64,000 nucleotides of DNA from Nioella sp965215655 (GCF_965215655.1 NZ_OZ244111.1:3472001-3536000), one strand, 5' to 3'. Shown: positions 8,518 through 16,687, numbered from the stretch's first letter. Numbers and translations: made by a program. The notes: a model not told the origin generated them from the sequence alone.

Positions 8518-8557
8518 ATCGGGTCTCCTTCACGGTTGATTCGCTTTCTGGTTTCAT

Positions 8558-8588
8558 GGTGTAATTGCTAAAGTTGACTTTAGCTCAA
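8558..8588 (-). promoter_or_regulatory. SoxR-type operator and promoter of the VOC gene
   Basis: An 18-bp dyad, GCTAAAGTTGACTTTAGC (8567-8584), lies between soxR and the VOC gene. On the minus strand TTGAGC (8588-8583) and TACACC (8563-8558) are separated by 19 bases with the dyad in between. This is the geometry of MerR-family activated promoters such as E. coli soxS, whose operator is CCTCAAGTTAACTTGAGG. Confidence 0.7.
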
Positions 8589-8600
8589 GGGATTTTTTTC

Positions 8601-9047
8601 ATGCGCCGACCCGGAGACATGCTGCCCATTGGCCGAATTGCCGAACGCACCGGCATGGCCGTGTCCGCCATCCGCTATTACGAGGCCGAGGGGCTGGTGC
8701 ATCCGATCCGCACCGCCGCGGGCCAACGGCAGTTCCGGCGGTCCGACATCCGCAGGCTGAGTTTCGTGAAGATCGCGCAGGAGCTTGGGTTTTCCCTGTC
8801 GGAGATCCGCGAAGAAATGGCCAAGCTGCCCGAGGGGCGCACACCGACCAAGGCCGACTGGGAACGCATCAGCCGCCGGTTTCGCGCCGTTCTGGATCAG
8901 CGCATCGACCGGTTGCAGCGCACTCGCGACAGGCTCGATGGCTGTATCGGCTGCGGCTGCCTGAGCCTGAAAAGCTGCGCGCTCTACAATCCCGATGATG
9001 AGAAGGGCGCACGCGGGGCGGGCCCGCGCAACATCATCGACGGCTAG
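8601..9047 (+). CDS. soxR: Redox-sensing transcriptional regulator SoxR
   Basis: A 148-residue MerR-family regulator. The winged helix is at the N-terminus (PIGRIAERTGMAVSAIRYYEAEGL). A dimerisation helix follows, and then the [2Fe-2S] site CIGCGCLSLKSC with cysteines at residues 115, 118, 120 and 126, the same 3-2-6 spacing as SoxR of E. coli. In that family, oxidation of the cluster by redox-cycling compounds or superoxide activates target promoters. The start at 8601 gives the usual N-terminus; AAGGGA lies upstream. An earlier in-frame codon at 8565 falls inside the operator. The likely target here is the divergent VOC gene. Confidence 0.93.
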   Translation: MRRPGDMLPIGRIAERTGMAVSAIRYYEAEGLVHPIRTAAGQRQFRRSDIRRLSFVKIAQELGFSLSEIREEMAKLPEGRTPTKADWERISRRFRAVLDQRIDRLQRTRDRLDGCIGCGCLSLKSCALYNPDDEKGARGAGPRNIIDG

Positions 9048-9616
9048 CGAAAGGCGGGCCCGTGGCACCAGATGGTGAGTGACTTGCGCTCGCCCTCGGT
9101 CACAGGCGTGACCCGGTGCAGAACGAAGGACGGAAACAGCGTGGCGGTTCCAAGGGCCGTATCGGCCGTGACAATGCCGGCACCGGGCATCAGTTCCAGC
9201 TTGCCGCCGGAATAGGCGGATGGCTCTGACAATTGCACCACCATGGTCAGTTTGCGCTTGGATGCAAGCCGTCCGTCACCGATATCGGAATGCCAGTCGA
9301 AATGTCCTTCCCGGTCAGCGCCGTAGTGAGCGACCTGCGCGGATTCCGCGAAATCGGTCAGGTCATAGCCATAGACCTGTCGGTTTGCCTCGCGCACGAG
9401 CGCGATGATCTTGTCCATCACCCAATCGGCCTCCGCCACCTCGTCGAGCCAGACCAGATCGGCCCGACGCAGGTTATGATCGGTGGCATTGCGCACAAGA
9501 CCCGCGTCCTGGGCAGGAGCGGCATCGGCCACGGCGGTGATACGGGCGCAGTCTTCGGCGGTGAATGCGGCGGTGACGGTGTGGATCTGAATCATGGGAG
9601 CGGGAAGGTCTATCAT
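9044..9616 (-). CDS. Fe(II)/2-oxoglutarate-dependent dioxygenase (PKHD-type)
   Basis: A 190-residue double-stranded beta-helix oxygenase. HFDWHSDIG near the middle gives the HxD iron ligands, and LHRVTPVTEGERKSLTIW gives the distal histidine and the arginine that binds 2-oxoglutarate. FTAEDCARITAVAD at the N-terminus is typical of the prolyl-4-hydroxylase-like family that includes PKHD-type hydroxylases (PiuC type). Substrate unknown; piuC-like genes often lie by iron uptake genes, but none is here. The start at 9616 (MIDLPAP) is preferred to the upstream codon at 9712, which lies in a hairpin-rich repeat. Its 3' end overlaps the convergent soxR stop by four bases. Confidence 0.85.
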   Translation of the reverse strand: MIDLPAPMIQIHTVTAAFTAEDCARITAVADAAPAQDAGLVRNATDHNLRRADLVWLDEVAEADWVMDKIIALVREANRQVYGYDLTDFAESAQVAHYGADREGHFDWHSDIGDGRLASKRKLTMVVQLSEPSAYSGGKLELMPGAGIVTADTALGTATLFPSFVLHRVTPVTEGERKSLTIWCHGPAFR

Positions 9617-9689
9617 GTGATCCCCGCGGATGTCAGATGTCACGTAATCCGTCGCGCCGATTTGTGACCGGAGAGGCAGATTGCGACGG

Positions 9690-9826
9690 GTTTTTCGCCG
9701 TGCCTTCGGCACGTCGACCCGCGCGCGGCTGCGCCGCGCGATGATTGGCGTAAGAGAAAGAATGGGGCGCTGCCCCCGTCGCCCAAGGGCGACCCCCCCG
9801 AGATATTTGGGCCAAGCTGAAAGGGG
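9690..9826. repeat. Intergenic hairpin-rich repeat-like element
   Basis: The 210-base gap between the dioxygenase and nadE holds two strong tandem hairpins, CGTGCC-TTC-GGCACG (9699-9713) and CGCGCGGC-TGC-GCCGCGCG (9722-9740). After them comes a G/C-rich segment with GTCGCCC-AAG-GGGCGAC-like symmetry around 9779-9793 and the tail GAGATATTTGGGCCAAG. This layout resembles the repetitive extragenic elements common in Rhodobacteraceae genomes. Only one copy was seen in this window, so calling it a genomic repeat is an inference. It ends at the nadE stop codon and could act as its terminator or as an RNA stabiliser. Confidence 0.45.
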
Positions 9827-11485
9827 CTAGTTCGGGTCACGCCAGCGGTTGACGATAGGATAGCGGCGGTCGAGCCAGAAGGCGCGTTCGGTCAGGCGCG
9901 CGCCGGGAGCGGACTGGAAGCGCTTGTATTCCGAGATGTAGATCAGGCTTTCGACCTTCTTCACCGTGTCGCGGTCATAGCCCATGGCGACGACATCGGC
10001 GATCGAGGCCTCTTTGTCGATCAGCATCTCGAGGATCACATCGAGCACCTCGTAGGGCGGCAGGCTGTCCTCGTCCTTCTGATCCTCGCGCAACTCGGCG
10101 GTCGGGGGCTTGTCGATCACGCGGGGCGGGATGACCTCGCCCGCCGGGGCCAGCATCCAGGGGCGGTGATTTGCGTTGCGCCAGCGGCAGGTTTCGAACA
10201 CGCGGGTCTTGTACATGTCCTTGATCGGGTTGTAGCCGCCCGCCATGTCACCATAGATCGTGGCATAGCCCACGGCGACCTCGGATTTGTTGCCGGTGGT
10301 CAACAGCATCTCCCCGAACTTGTTCGACAGCGCCATCAGGATGACACCGCGCAGGCGGGACTGGATGTTTTCCTCGGTAAGGTCCGGGTCTTTTCCCGCG
10401 AAGAGCGGCGCCAGCGCCTCGGTCATCGCGGCGCGGGGGCCGGAGATAGGCACCGTGTCGAGCCGGGTGCCGAGCGCCTGTGCCACGGCAGCGGCGTCTT
10501 CGAGCGACTCGGTCGAGGTGTATTCGGATGGCATCATCACGCAGCGCACGTTCTCCGGCCCCAAGGCATCGGCGGCAATCGTCGCCACGATGGCGGAATC
10601 GATGCCGCCCGACAGGCCCAGAAGCACCTGCTTGAACCCCGTCTTGCCCAGATAATCGCGCACCGAGTCCACCATGCAGCGGTAGTCAGCCTCCCATTCA
10701 TCAGGCAGATGCGCCTTTTCGCCCTCGACCGCGCGCCAGCCATCGGCGGTGCGGGTGAAGTCCACATGGGTAAGTGTTTCGTCCATGAAGGGCATCTGCA
10801 CGGCCAGCGCCCCGCCGGGGTTCAGCACGAAGCTTGCCCCGTCGAAGATCTGGTCGTCCTGCGCACCGGTCAGGTTCAGATAGGCCAGCGGCAACCCGGT
10901 CTCGATCACGCGGGCCACGGTCACCGCCTGTCGGATATTCATCTTGCCGCGATGATAGGGCGATCCGTTGGGGGAAATCAGAATCTCGGCCCCGGTTTCT
11001 TCCAGCGTTTCGCAGACATCCTCGAACCAGCAATCCTCGCAGATCGGGAAGCCGATCCGCACCGGGCCCACCTGAACAGGTCCCTGCATCTCACCCGCAT
11101 GGTAATAGCGCTTCTCATCGAAGACGTTGTAATTGGGCAAGTGATGCTTGAGCACCGTCGCCTGCACCTTGCCGTCCTGAAGGATGAAATAGGCGTTGAA
11201 GGGCTTGTCCCCGCCGGGCCACGGTCCGCCGATTCCGATGGTCGGGCCATCGGCGCATTCTGCAGCAAGTTTTTCCACCACGCGGGCCACATCGGCGGCG
11301 AAGGCGGGTTTGCGCACAAGATCCTGCAGCTGGTAGCCGGTCACGAACATTTCCGGGAAGGCGATCAGGTCCGCCCCCGCGGCCTTTGCCTCGGCCCAGG
11401 CATCGCGCGCCTTTGCGGCATTGGCTTCCAGCGCGCCGACGGTGGCGTTGAGCTGCGCGAGTGTTACTCGGAATCTGTCGGACAT
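9827..11485 (-). CDS. nadE: Glutamine-dependent NAD+ synthetase
   Basis: A 552-residue two-domain enzyme that makes NAD+ from nicotinate adenine dinucleotide with ammonia taken from glutamine. The N-terminal nitrilase-type glutaminase (about residues 1-260) has the Glu-Lys-Cys triad in FPEMFVTGYQ, LKHHLPNYNVF and ICEDCWFEDVC. The C-terminal synthetase has the P-loop LLGLSGGIDSAIVAT, then MMPSEYTSTESLEDAA and TTGNKSEVAVGYATIYGDMAGG. Length is normal for the glutamine-dependent type of alphaproteobacteria. Its start is 148 bases upstream of the divergent MORN gene. Confidence 0.95.
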   Translation of the reverse strand: MSDRFRVTLAQLNATVGALEANAAKARDAWAEAKAAGADLIAFPEMFVTGYQLQDLVRKPAFAADVARVVEKLAAECADGPTIGIGGPWPGGDKPFNAYFILQDGKVQATVLKHHLPNYNVFDEKRYYHAGEMQGPVQVGPVRIGFPICEDCWFEDVCETLEETGAEILISPNGSPYHRGKMNIRQAVTVARVIETGLPLAYLNLTGAQDDQIFDGASFVLNPGGALAVQMPFMDETLTHVDFTRTADGWRAVEGEKAHLPDEWEADYRCMVDSVRDYLGKTGFKQVLLGLSGGIDSAIVATIAADALGPENVRCVMMPSEYTSTESLEDAAAVAQALGTRLDTVPISGPRAAMTEALAPLFAGKDPDLTEENIQSRLRGVILMALSNKFGEMLLTTGNKSEVAVGYATIYGDMAGGYNPIKDMYKTRVFETCRWRNANHRPWMLAPAGEVIPPRVIDKPPTAELREDQKDEDSLPPYEVLDVILEMLIDKEASIADVVAMGYDRDTVKKVESLIYISEYKRFQSAPGARLTERAFWLDRRYPIVNRWRDPN

Positions 11486-11632
11486 GGGGCCTCGCCTCGG
11501 GTCGGTATCAAGCCGCCTTTTAGCAGATCACCGCCCGCCGCCAAGTCACCCGGACCAAAAGACATTGCGAGGTTAATCCCCCTCCACTAGGTTTACCGGC
11601 GACACGGGCAACGAAAACCTCAAAGGGGGCAC

Positions 11633-13177
11633 ATGGTGGGCCAAGCAGGTAAGGGCTTCCTACACCGCGTTTTCATGGCAGGCAGCACCGCGCTGTTGCT
11701 GTCCGGTGCCGCTTGGGCGCAGGAAAGCGGCGAGGTCGAGATCCACATGTACGAAGGTGGCGGGATCTACGAGGGCACATTCCGCAACGGAGTCCAGCAT
11801 GGGACCGGCACCTATCGTTTGCCCAATGGCTATGAATATACCGGCGAATGGGTCGATGGCGAAATTCGCGGCCAGGGGCGCGCGGTGTTCCCCGATGGCT
11901 CGATCTATGAAGGCGCCTTTGCCGAAGGACGGCCCCATGGCTTCGGCTCGATCACCTTCGCCGATGGCTCGACCTATGAGGGCGAATGGTCCGAGGGGCG
12001 GATCAACGGTCAGGGCGTGGCGCTCTATGCCAATGGCGTGCGCTACGAGGGCGGCTTCCGCAATGCGCTGCATCATGGCACCGGCACGATGGATAGCCCC
12101 AACGGCTATCGCTACGAAGGCCAGTGGGTGAACGGGCTGAAACAGGGCGCGGGCCGCATCACCTACCCCGATGGCGCGGTCTATGAGGGCAATTTCGAAA
12201 ACGGCCAGCGGCAGGGTCAGGGCCGGCTGGAGATGCCCGATGGCGTCATCTACGAAGGCCAGTGGCAGGCCGGTCAGATCAACGGCACCGGTACGCTGAC
12301 TCAGCCAAATGGCGATGTTTATGAAGGCCAGTTGGTGAACGGCCAGCGGCAGGGTCAGGGCATCGTGCGCTATGCCAATGGCGACCGTTACGAGGGCGCC
12401 TTTGCCAATGACCGCCGCCATGGTCAGGGCGAGTTCCGGGGGGCTGACGGCTATCTCTATGTCGGCCAGTGGATCGACGGGCGGATCGAGGGCACCGGCA
12501 CAGTCACCTATCCCGATGGCTCGGTCTATGAAGGCGCGTTCCGCAACGACCTCGCCCATGGGCGCGGGATGATTACCTATGAAGACGGGTCCACCTATGA
12601 CGGCGAATGGGTCGAAGGGGTGATTCAGGGCTTCGGTGTCGCGCGCTATGCCAATGGACTGGTCTATGAAGGTCAGTTCATGAATGCCCGCCAGCATGGG
12701 CAGGGCGTCATGACCTATACCGATGGCTACCGCTACGAAGGGGCCTGGGCCGACGGGCTGCGCCACGGGCAGGGGATTGCCACCTATGCCGATGGAACGG
12801 TCTACGAGGGCGGGTTCGTCGCGGGCCAGCGCGAAGGCGAAGGCACGCTGACAATGCCAGACGGCTTCACCTATACCGGCGAATGGCAGGGCGGAGAGAT
12901 CAACGGCACCGGCCGTGCCACCTATGCCAATGGCGATGTCTATCAGGGCCGCTTCGTGAACGGCACGCGGCAGGGTGCGGGCACCATGACCTACGCCGCC
13001 ACCGAGGACCAGGAAGCGCGCGTCGTTCAGGGCATGTGGGAAGAGGGCCGGTTGGTCACGGAGGGCACCGCTGAGGAAGAGGCCACTGACGCGCCTGCCG
13101 AGGCAACCGACACCCCCGAACCGCCTGCGGAAGCCACCGGCGATGCCGGCGCGACTGAGGATGCCGAGACGCAGTAG
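11633..13177 (+). CDS. Secreted MORN-repeat protein
   Basis: A 514-residue protein with a signal peptide (hydrophobic MAGSTALLLSGAAWA, cut near WAQ-ES), then 18 clear MORN repeats plus one degraded copy. It ends in a low-complexity tail rich in Glu, Ala, Thr and Pro. Each unit is 23 residues (consensus YEGxFxNGxxHGxGxxxYxDGxx), about 69 bases in the DNA. MORN repeats form elongated beta-hairpin solenoids and in eukaryotes bind lipids or act as scaffolds. In bacteria their role is mostly unknown. The signal peptide suggests a periplasmic or surface location. AAAGGGGG lies just before the ATG at 11633. Confidence 0.85.
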   Translation: MVGQAGKGFLHRVFMAGSTALLLSGAAWAQESGEVEIHMYEGGGIYEGTFRNGVQHGTGTYRLPNGYEYTGEWVDGEIRGQGRAVFPDGSIYEGAFAEGRPHGFGSITFADGSTYEGEWSEGRINGQGVALYANGVRYEGGFRNALHHGTGTMDSPNGYRYEGQWVNGLKQGAGRITYPDGAVYEGNFENGQRQGQGRLEMPDGVIYEGQWQAGQINGTGTLTQPNGDVYEGQLVNGQRQGQGIVRYANGDRYEGAFANDRRHGQGEFRGADGYLYVGQWIDGRIEGTGTVTYPDGSVYEGAFRNDLAHGRGMITYEDGSTYDGEWVEGVIQGFGVARYANGLVYEGQFMNARQHGQGVMTYTDGYRYEGAWADGLRHGQGIATYADGTVYEGGFVAGQREGEGTLTMPDGFTYTGEWQGGEINGTGRATYANGDVYQGRFVNGTRQGAGTMTYAATEDQEARVVQGMWEEGRLVTEGTAEEEATDAPAEATDTPEPPAEATGDAGATEDAETQ

Positions 13178-13188
13178 GCAAGGCGGGC

Positions 13189-14718
13189 TTAGACGGGCTG
13201 ACCCTGCTCCAGACGCTTCAAGAGTGCATCGGCGTCGGCAAGGACCTGTGCGCGGCGGTCGTCCGCCATCCGATCCCAGGTGCGATACATCTGGGCCATG
13301 CGCGGGTTCTGAGCAAACCTGTCGCGATGGCGGATCAGGAAGTGCCAGTAGAGCAGGTTGAACGGGCAGGCATCCGGGCCGGTCTTGATCTTCACGCCAT
13401 AGTCGCAGGTCTTGCAGTAATCCGACATCCTGTCGATGTAGTTGCCCGATGACACATAGGGTTTCGACCCGACAACACCGCCATCGGCAAACTGGCTCAT
13501 CCCAACGGTATTGGGCGCCTCGACCCATTCATAGGCATCGGCGTAGACGGCAAGATACCATTCATGCACCTCGCCCGGGTCGATCCCGGCCAGCAGGGCG
13601 AAATTGCCCGTCACCATCAGCCGCTGGATATGGTGGGCGTAGGCCTCTCGCCGGGTGACGCCGACAGCCTCTTTCATGCATCGCATCCGGGTTTCGCCGC
13701 CCCAGTAGACCGGCGGCAGCTTGCGGCTGTGGTCCAGCACGTTGCGTTGCGCGTAATCCGGCCCCTCGTGAAAGTAGACCCCCCGCACGAATTCACGCCA
13801 GCCGATGATCTGGCGGATGAACCCCTCCACAGCGTTCAGCGGAGCGTCACCCGCGCGATAGGCGGCTTCGGCCCGGCGGCAGACCTCCAGCGGGTCGAGC
13901 AGCCCGGCATTGATGTAGACAGACAGGACCGAATGAAAGAGGAAGTCCTGCCCGGTCACCATCGCGTCCTGATAATCGCCGAATTTGGGCAGGGCGTGCG
14001 CGATGAAGTGATCGAGCGCCGGCTCCGCCTGCGCAGGCTCGGTGGCGAACCAGAAGGGCCGCAGGTTGCCGAAACGGGTGTCGAACCGTGTCTCAACCAG
14101 GTTCAGCACCTCCTCCGTCACGTCGTCATGGTCGAACCGGGGCGGCACCGGGCCGAAAAGCCCTTTGGGCGGCCCCTTGCGGTTGTCATGGTCGTAGTTC
14201 CACTGCCCGCCCTCGGGCTGGTCGCCCTCCATCAGCAGGCCCGTCTTGCGCCGCATCTCGCGGTAGAAGAACTCCATCCGCAGCGCCTTGCGGCCCTTTG
14301 CCCACGCCTCGAACTCCGCATGGGTGCAGATAAACCGGTCATCCTCCAGCAGGCGAACCGTCAAAGGATGATCCCGCAGTGCCTCGATCAGGCGCCATTC
14401 GCCGGGTTCCGTGACCAGAACCTCGGTCGCACCGACCTCTTCCGCCCGCCGCAGCAACTCCGCCCCGATGGACCCAGCATTCTCCGGGTCATCCAGCCGG
14501 GTATAAGCCACGCGCCAGCCGTCCGTCTGCAACCGCGCCGCAAACTTGCGCATGGCCGCAAACAGAAAGGCGATCTTCTTGGGATGGTGCGGGACGTAAT
14601 CCGTTTCCACCGCAACCTCCGCCATGACCACCACGTCGCGCGCCCGGTCAGCCGCCTTCAGCGCCGCCACCGTGGGTGTCAGTTGATCGCCCAGAACCAG
14701 GACCAGACGCGGGCTCAC
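13189..14718 (-). CDS. FeS-containing photolyase / bacterial cryptochrome (PhrB/CryB type)
   Basis: A 509-residue protein of the cryptochrome/photolyase family with an iron-sulfur cluster, whose studied members repair (6-4) photoproducts or act as light sensors. It starts SPRLVLVLGDQLTP, typical of this clade. Four cysteines sit in RMRCMKEAVG and YCKTCDYGVKIKTGPDACPFN. The last three are spaced 3 and 13 residues apart, as in Agrobacterium PhrB. The start is a GTG at 14718 whose bases overlap the SDR stop (TGGTGAGC), so the two genes are translationally coupled. The longer reading frame upstream lies inside the SDR gene. Confidence 0.9.
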   Translation of the reverse strand: MSPRLVLVLGDQLTPTVAALKAADRARDVVVMAEVAVETDYVPHHPKKIAFLFAAMRKFAARLQTDGWRVAYTRLDDPENAGSIGAELLRRAEEVGATEVLVTEPGEWRLIEALRDHPLTVRLLEDDRFICTHAEFEAWAKGRKALRMEFFYREMRRKTGLLMEGDQPEGGQWNYDHDNRKGPPKGLFGPVPPRFDHDDVTEEVLNLVETRFDTRFGNLRPFWFATEPAQAEPALDHFIAHALPKFGDYQDAMVTGQDFLFHSVLSVYINAGLLDPLEVCRRAEAAYRAGDAPLNAVEGFIRQIIGWREFVRGVYFHEGPDYAQRNVLDHSRKLPPVYWGGETRMRCMKEAVGVTRREAYAHHIQRLMVTGNFALLAGIDPGEVHEWYLAVYADAYEWVEAPNTVGMSQFADGGVVGSKPYVSSGNYIDRMSDYCKTCDYGVKIKTGPDACPFNLLYWHFLIRHRDRFAQNPRMAQMYRTWDRMADDRRAQVLADADALLKRLEQGQPV

Positions 14719-15383
14719 CACGGCACCGCCTTGCCCGCCCAATCAAAGAACTGGCCGGTATGCTCTGACGTCAGCCCGTCGATCACGCGGATGAGGTTTT
14801 GCGCCGCCTCCTCGGGTGTCACCGATCCGTGCCGCGCCAGATAGGGGCCGGTCAGCCGCGTCTGCACGGTGCCGGGATGCAAAGACACAAGGATCGCCTG
14901 CTTGCGCAGCCGCCCGTATTCGATTGCCGAGGTCCGCAGGATCTGGTTCACCGCCGCCTTCGCCGCGCGATAGCTGATCCAGCCGCCAAGCCGGTTATCC
15001 CCGATAGACCCCACCCGCGCCGAGAGAACGGCGACCACCGACCGCCGGTCGCGCGGCACCAGCGGCAGAAGGTGTTTCAGAACCAAAGCAGGCCCAATCG
15101 CGTTCAACGCGAACTGCGCGGCCATGTCGGCTGGGTCCAGCGCACGGATGGTCTTTTCCGGCTCCGACCCGTCGATCTGCAAGGCGCCCGTCGTGACCAG
15201 AACCCGGTCGAACATGCCCTCCTGCACGCCCAGAACCCGCGCAATGCTGGCCTCGTCGGTCAGGTCCAGCCCGTCAGCACGGCGCGAGAGCCGCACGACC
15301 TCGCCGCGCGGCTCCAGCGCGTCCGCCAGTGCCGCGCCGATCCCGCCAGAGGCGCCGATGATAAGTGTTCTGTCCTGTGTCAT
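14715..15383 (-). CDS. SDR family oxidoreductase
   Basis: A 222-residue short-chain dehydrogenase. RTLIIGASGGIGAAL gives the TGxxxGIG-type NAD(P) site, VTTGAL replaces the NNAG strand, and the active site has Ser in VLSARVG and Tyr-Lys in ISYRAAKAA. The compact length and NRLGGWISYRAAKAAVN resemble the C-factor-like subgroup. The reaction is unknown. The start MTQDRT at 15383 gives a normal Rossmann N-terminus; no good ribosome site precedes it. The upstream frame to 15482 lacks similarity and overlaps the divergent GST promoter. It overlaps the photolyase gene by four bases, so it may be part of a light- or damage-response unit. Confidence 0.87.
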   Translation of the reverse strand: MTQDRTLIIGASGGIGAALADALEPRGEVVRLSRRADGLDLTDEASIARVLGVQEGMFDRVLVTTGALQIDGSEPEKTIRALDPADMAAQFALNAIGPALVLKHLLPLVPRDRRSVVAVLSARVGSIGDNRLGGWISYRAAKAAVNQILRTSAIEYGRLRKQAILVSLHPGTVQTRLTGPYLARHGSVTPEEAAQNLIRVIDGLTSEHTGQFFDWAGKAVPW

Positions 15384-15465
15384 GGAAAGGGAGCTAATGC
15401 GCCCATGGCTCTGGTCAATCGCGCATTGCCCCTCCATTGTACCCACCACAGGAACAGGACACGCC

Positions 15466-16260
15466 ATGACCAAGCCCATCATCTATCACATTCCCGTCTG
15501 CCCCTTTTCACAGCGCATCGAGATCCTGTTGGAGCTGAAGGGCCTGCGCGACGCGGTGGAATTCCGCGTCGTGGACATCACTAAGCCGCGCGACCCGGAA
15601 TTGTTGGCCAAGACGCGCGGCACCACGGCACTTCCCGTGCTGGAAACCGAAGACGGGCGCATCCTGAAGGAAAGCCTCGTCATCATGCGCTACGTGGAGG
15701 AGCGGTTTGCCAATACGCCCGTGGCCCGCACCGACCCGTTCGAGCGCGCCGTGGAACGGATGATGATCACCCGCGAGGGGCCCTTCACAATGACCGGCTA
15801 CATGATGGTGATGAACCGCGAGCGGGCGCAGACCGAGGAGTTCCGGGCCAAGATGCTCGATCACTACGCGTGGCTGTCGGATTTCCTCGACCATCACAAT
15901 CCCGGCGGTCTGTGGCTGTTTGACGATTTCGGGCTGGCCGAGCTGGTCTTCACCCCGATGATGATGCGCTTCTGGTTTCTCGACTATTACGAGGGCTTCG
16001 AGATCCCCGACGAGCTCCGCTTCGCCCGCGTCCGCCGCTGGCGCGACGCCTGCCTCGCCCACCCCGCCGCGCAGCAGGTGTCTTACGACGAGATCGTGAA
16101 ACTCTACTACGACTACGCCATCGGGGCGGGAAACGGCGCGCTGCCCGAGGGGCGGCAGGTGTCGAGCTTTTCCTTCACGCCCGATTGGCCGGATCGCCCG
16201 ATGCCGCCAAAGGACAAATACGACCGGATCGCCAGCGATGCGGAGCTTGGGTTGGTCTGA
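15466..16260 (+). CDS. Glutathione S-transferase family protein
   Basis: A 264-residue protein with an N-terminal thioredoxin-fold domain. YHIPVCPFSQRIEILLELKG carries a CPFS redox or glutathione site near residue 12, and TTALPVLETEDGRILKESLVIMRYVEERF holds the cis-proline and the Glu-Ser that bind the gamma-glutamyl part. The helical C-terminal domain (from about residue 85) is longer than usual. The cysteine suggests an omega- or beta-like GST, perhaps acting in deglutathionylation. The start ATG at 15466 has GGAACAGGA upstream. It is divergent from the SDR with an 82-base gap. Confidence 0.85.
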   Translation: MTKPIIYHIPVCPFSQRIEILLELKGLRDAVEFRVVDITKPRDPELLAKTRGTTALPVLETEDGRILKESLVIMRYVEERFANTPVARTDPFERAVERMMITREGPFTMTGYMMVMNRERAQTEEFRAKMLDHYAWLSDFLDHHNPGGLWLFDDFGLAELVFTPMMMRFWFLDYYEGFEIPDELRFARVRRWRDACLAHPAAQQVSYDEIVKLYYDYAIGAGNGALPEGRQVSSFSFTPDWPDRPMPPKDKYDRIASDAELGLV

Positions 16261-16487
16261 GGGGTTGGCGGTCAGATATTAATGCCTCTTCCGCACCTGT
16301 TGAGTTGGCCAGATGACTAGCCCGCGCGGAATCAAGGCCGAAGGCTGCCGCGCATCGACGGGCCGCCCCCCGGCACGGCGATTTGGTGGGGCTTGGTGCC
16401 CCGATCTGATCATACGTGGATTTGGCCGGCATAAAGCGCTGCCTCTCTACGCCCGGATCGCCGCACCGCGGCCCGTCGTCAAAAGGC

Positions 16488-16516
16488 TTGTACCCGCGGT
16501 GACATCCGATCCTAAT
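16488..16516 (+). promoter_or_regulatory. Possible promoter of the leuA leader transcript
   Basis: TTGTAC (16488-16493) and CCTAAT (16511-16516) are separated by 17 bases and lie 55 bases before the leader peptide start. The remaining part of the gap from 16261 to 16487 holds a small GGGGC-TTGGT-GCCCC hairpin (16388-16402) and no other feature I can support. Confidence 0.35.
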
Positions 16517-16571
16517 CCAACAAAGCAAAAAGGGGGTTTCCATCCGGTTTCCCGCACGTAATATGTGCCCC

Positions 16572-16658
16572 ATGATGACGCACGGCCATATCACGACCCT
16601 GACCGCCCCGACGGGCGGCCTAGACCTGTGCGCTCTTCTTCTCCTTAGCCGCCTCTGA
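16572..16658 (+). CDS. Leucine-rich leader peptide upstream of leuA
   Basis: A 28-codon open frame starting ATG-ATG and ending TGA at 16658. It encodes MMTHGHITTLTAPTGGLDLC followed by ALLLLSRL. Seven leucines are present, five of them in the last seven residues, including a run of four. It lies 83 bases before the leuA start. A leucine run at the end of a short leader directly before a leucine-biosynthesis gene is the hallmark of transcription attenuation: stalling of the ribosome at Leu codons would change folding of the RNA that follows. It is too short for standard gene callers. Leader-type control of leuA is known in other proteobacteria; here it is inferred from sequence. Confidence 0.8.
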   Translation: MMTHGHITTLTAPTGGLDLCALLLLSRL

Positions 16659-16687
16659 GCGTGCCTTTCGGCGCGACCGCTCAGGGG
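16652..16687 (+). promoter_or_regulatory. Attenuator hairpin region of leuA
   Basis: CCTCTGAGCG (16652-16661) pairs with CGCTCAGGGG (16678-16687) with one G-U pair. The stem overlaps the leader peptide stop codon. An alternative inner hairpin CGTGCC-TTTC-GGCGCG (16660-16675) excludes part of it. The stem is followed by GGAACC, not by a T-run, so which structure stops transcription is unclear. Confidence 0.55.

Noticed and set aside
11633..13177. Regular 69-base periodicity that might suggest a CRISPR or satellite array
   Set aside because: The period is an exact multiple of three and encodes MORN repeats in one open frame; there are no spacers.
11660..13528. 622-residue minus-strand frame opposite the MORN gene
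   Set aside because: Shadow of a repetitive GC-rich gene; its apparent repeats mirror the MORN repeat period.
16313..16561. 82-codon plus-strand frame in the gap before the leuA leader
   Set aside because: No ribosome site, no recognisable domain, and it ends inside the leader region.
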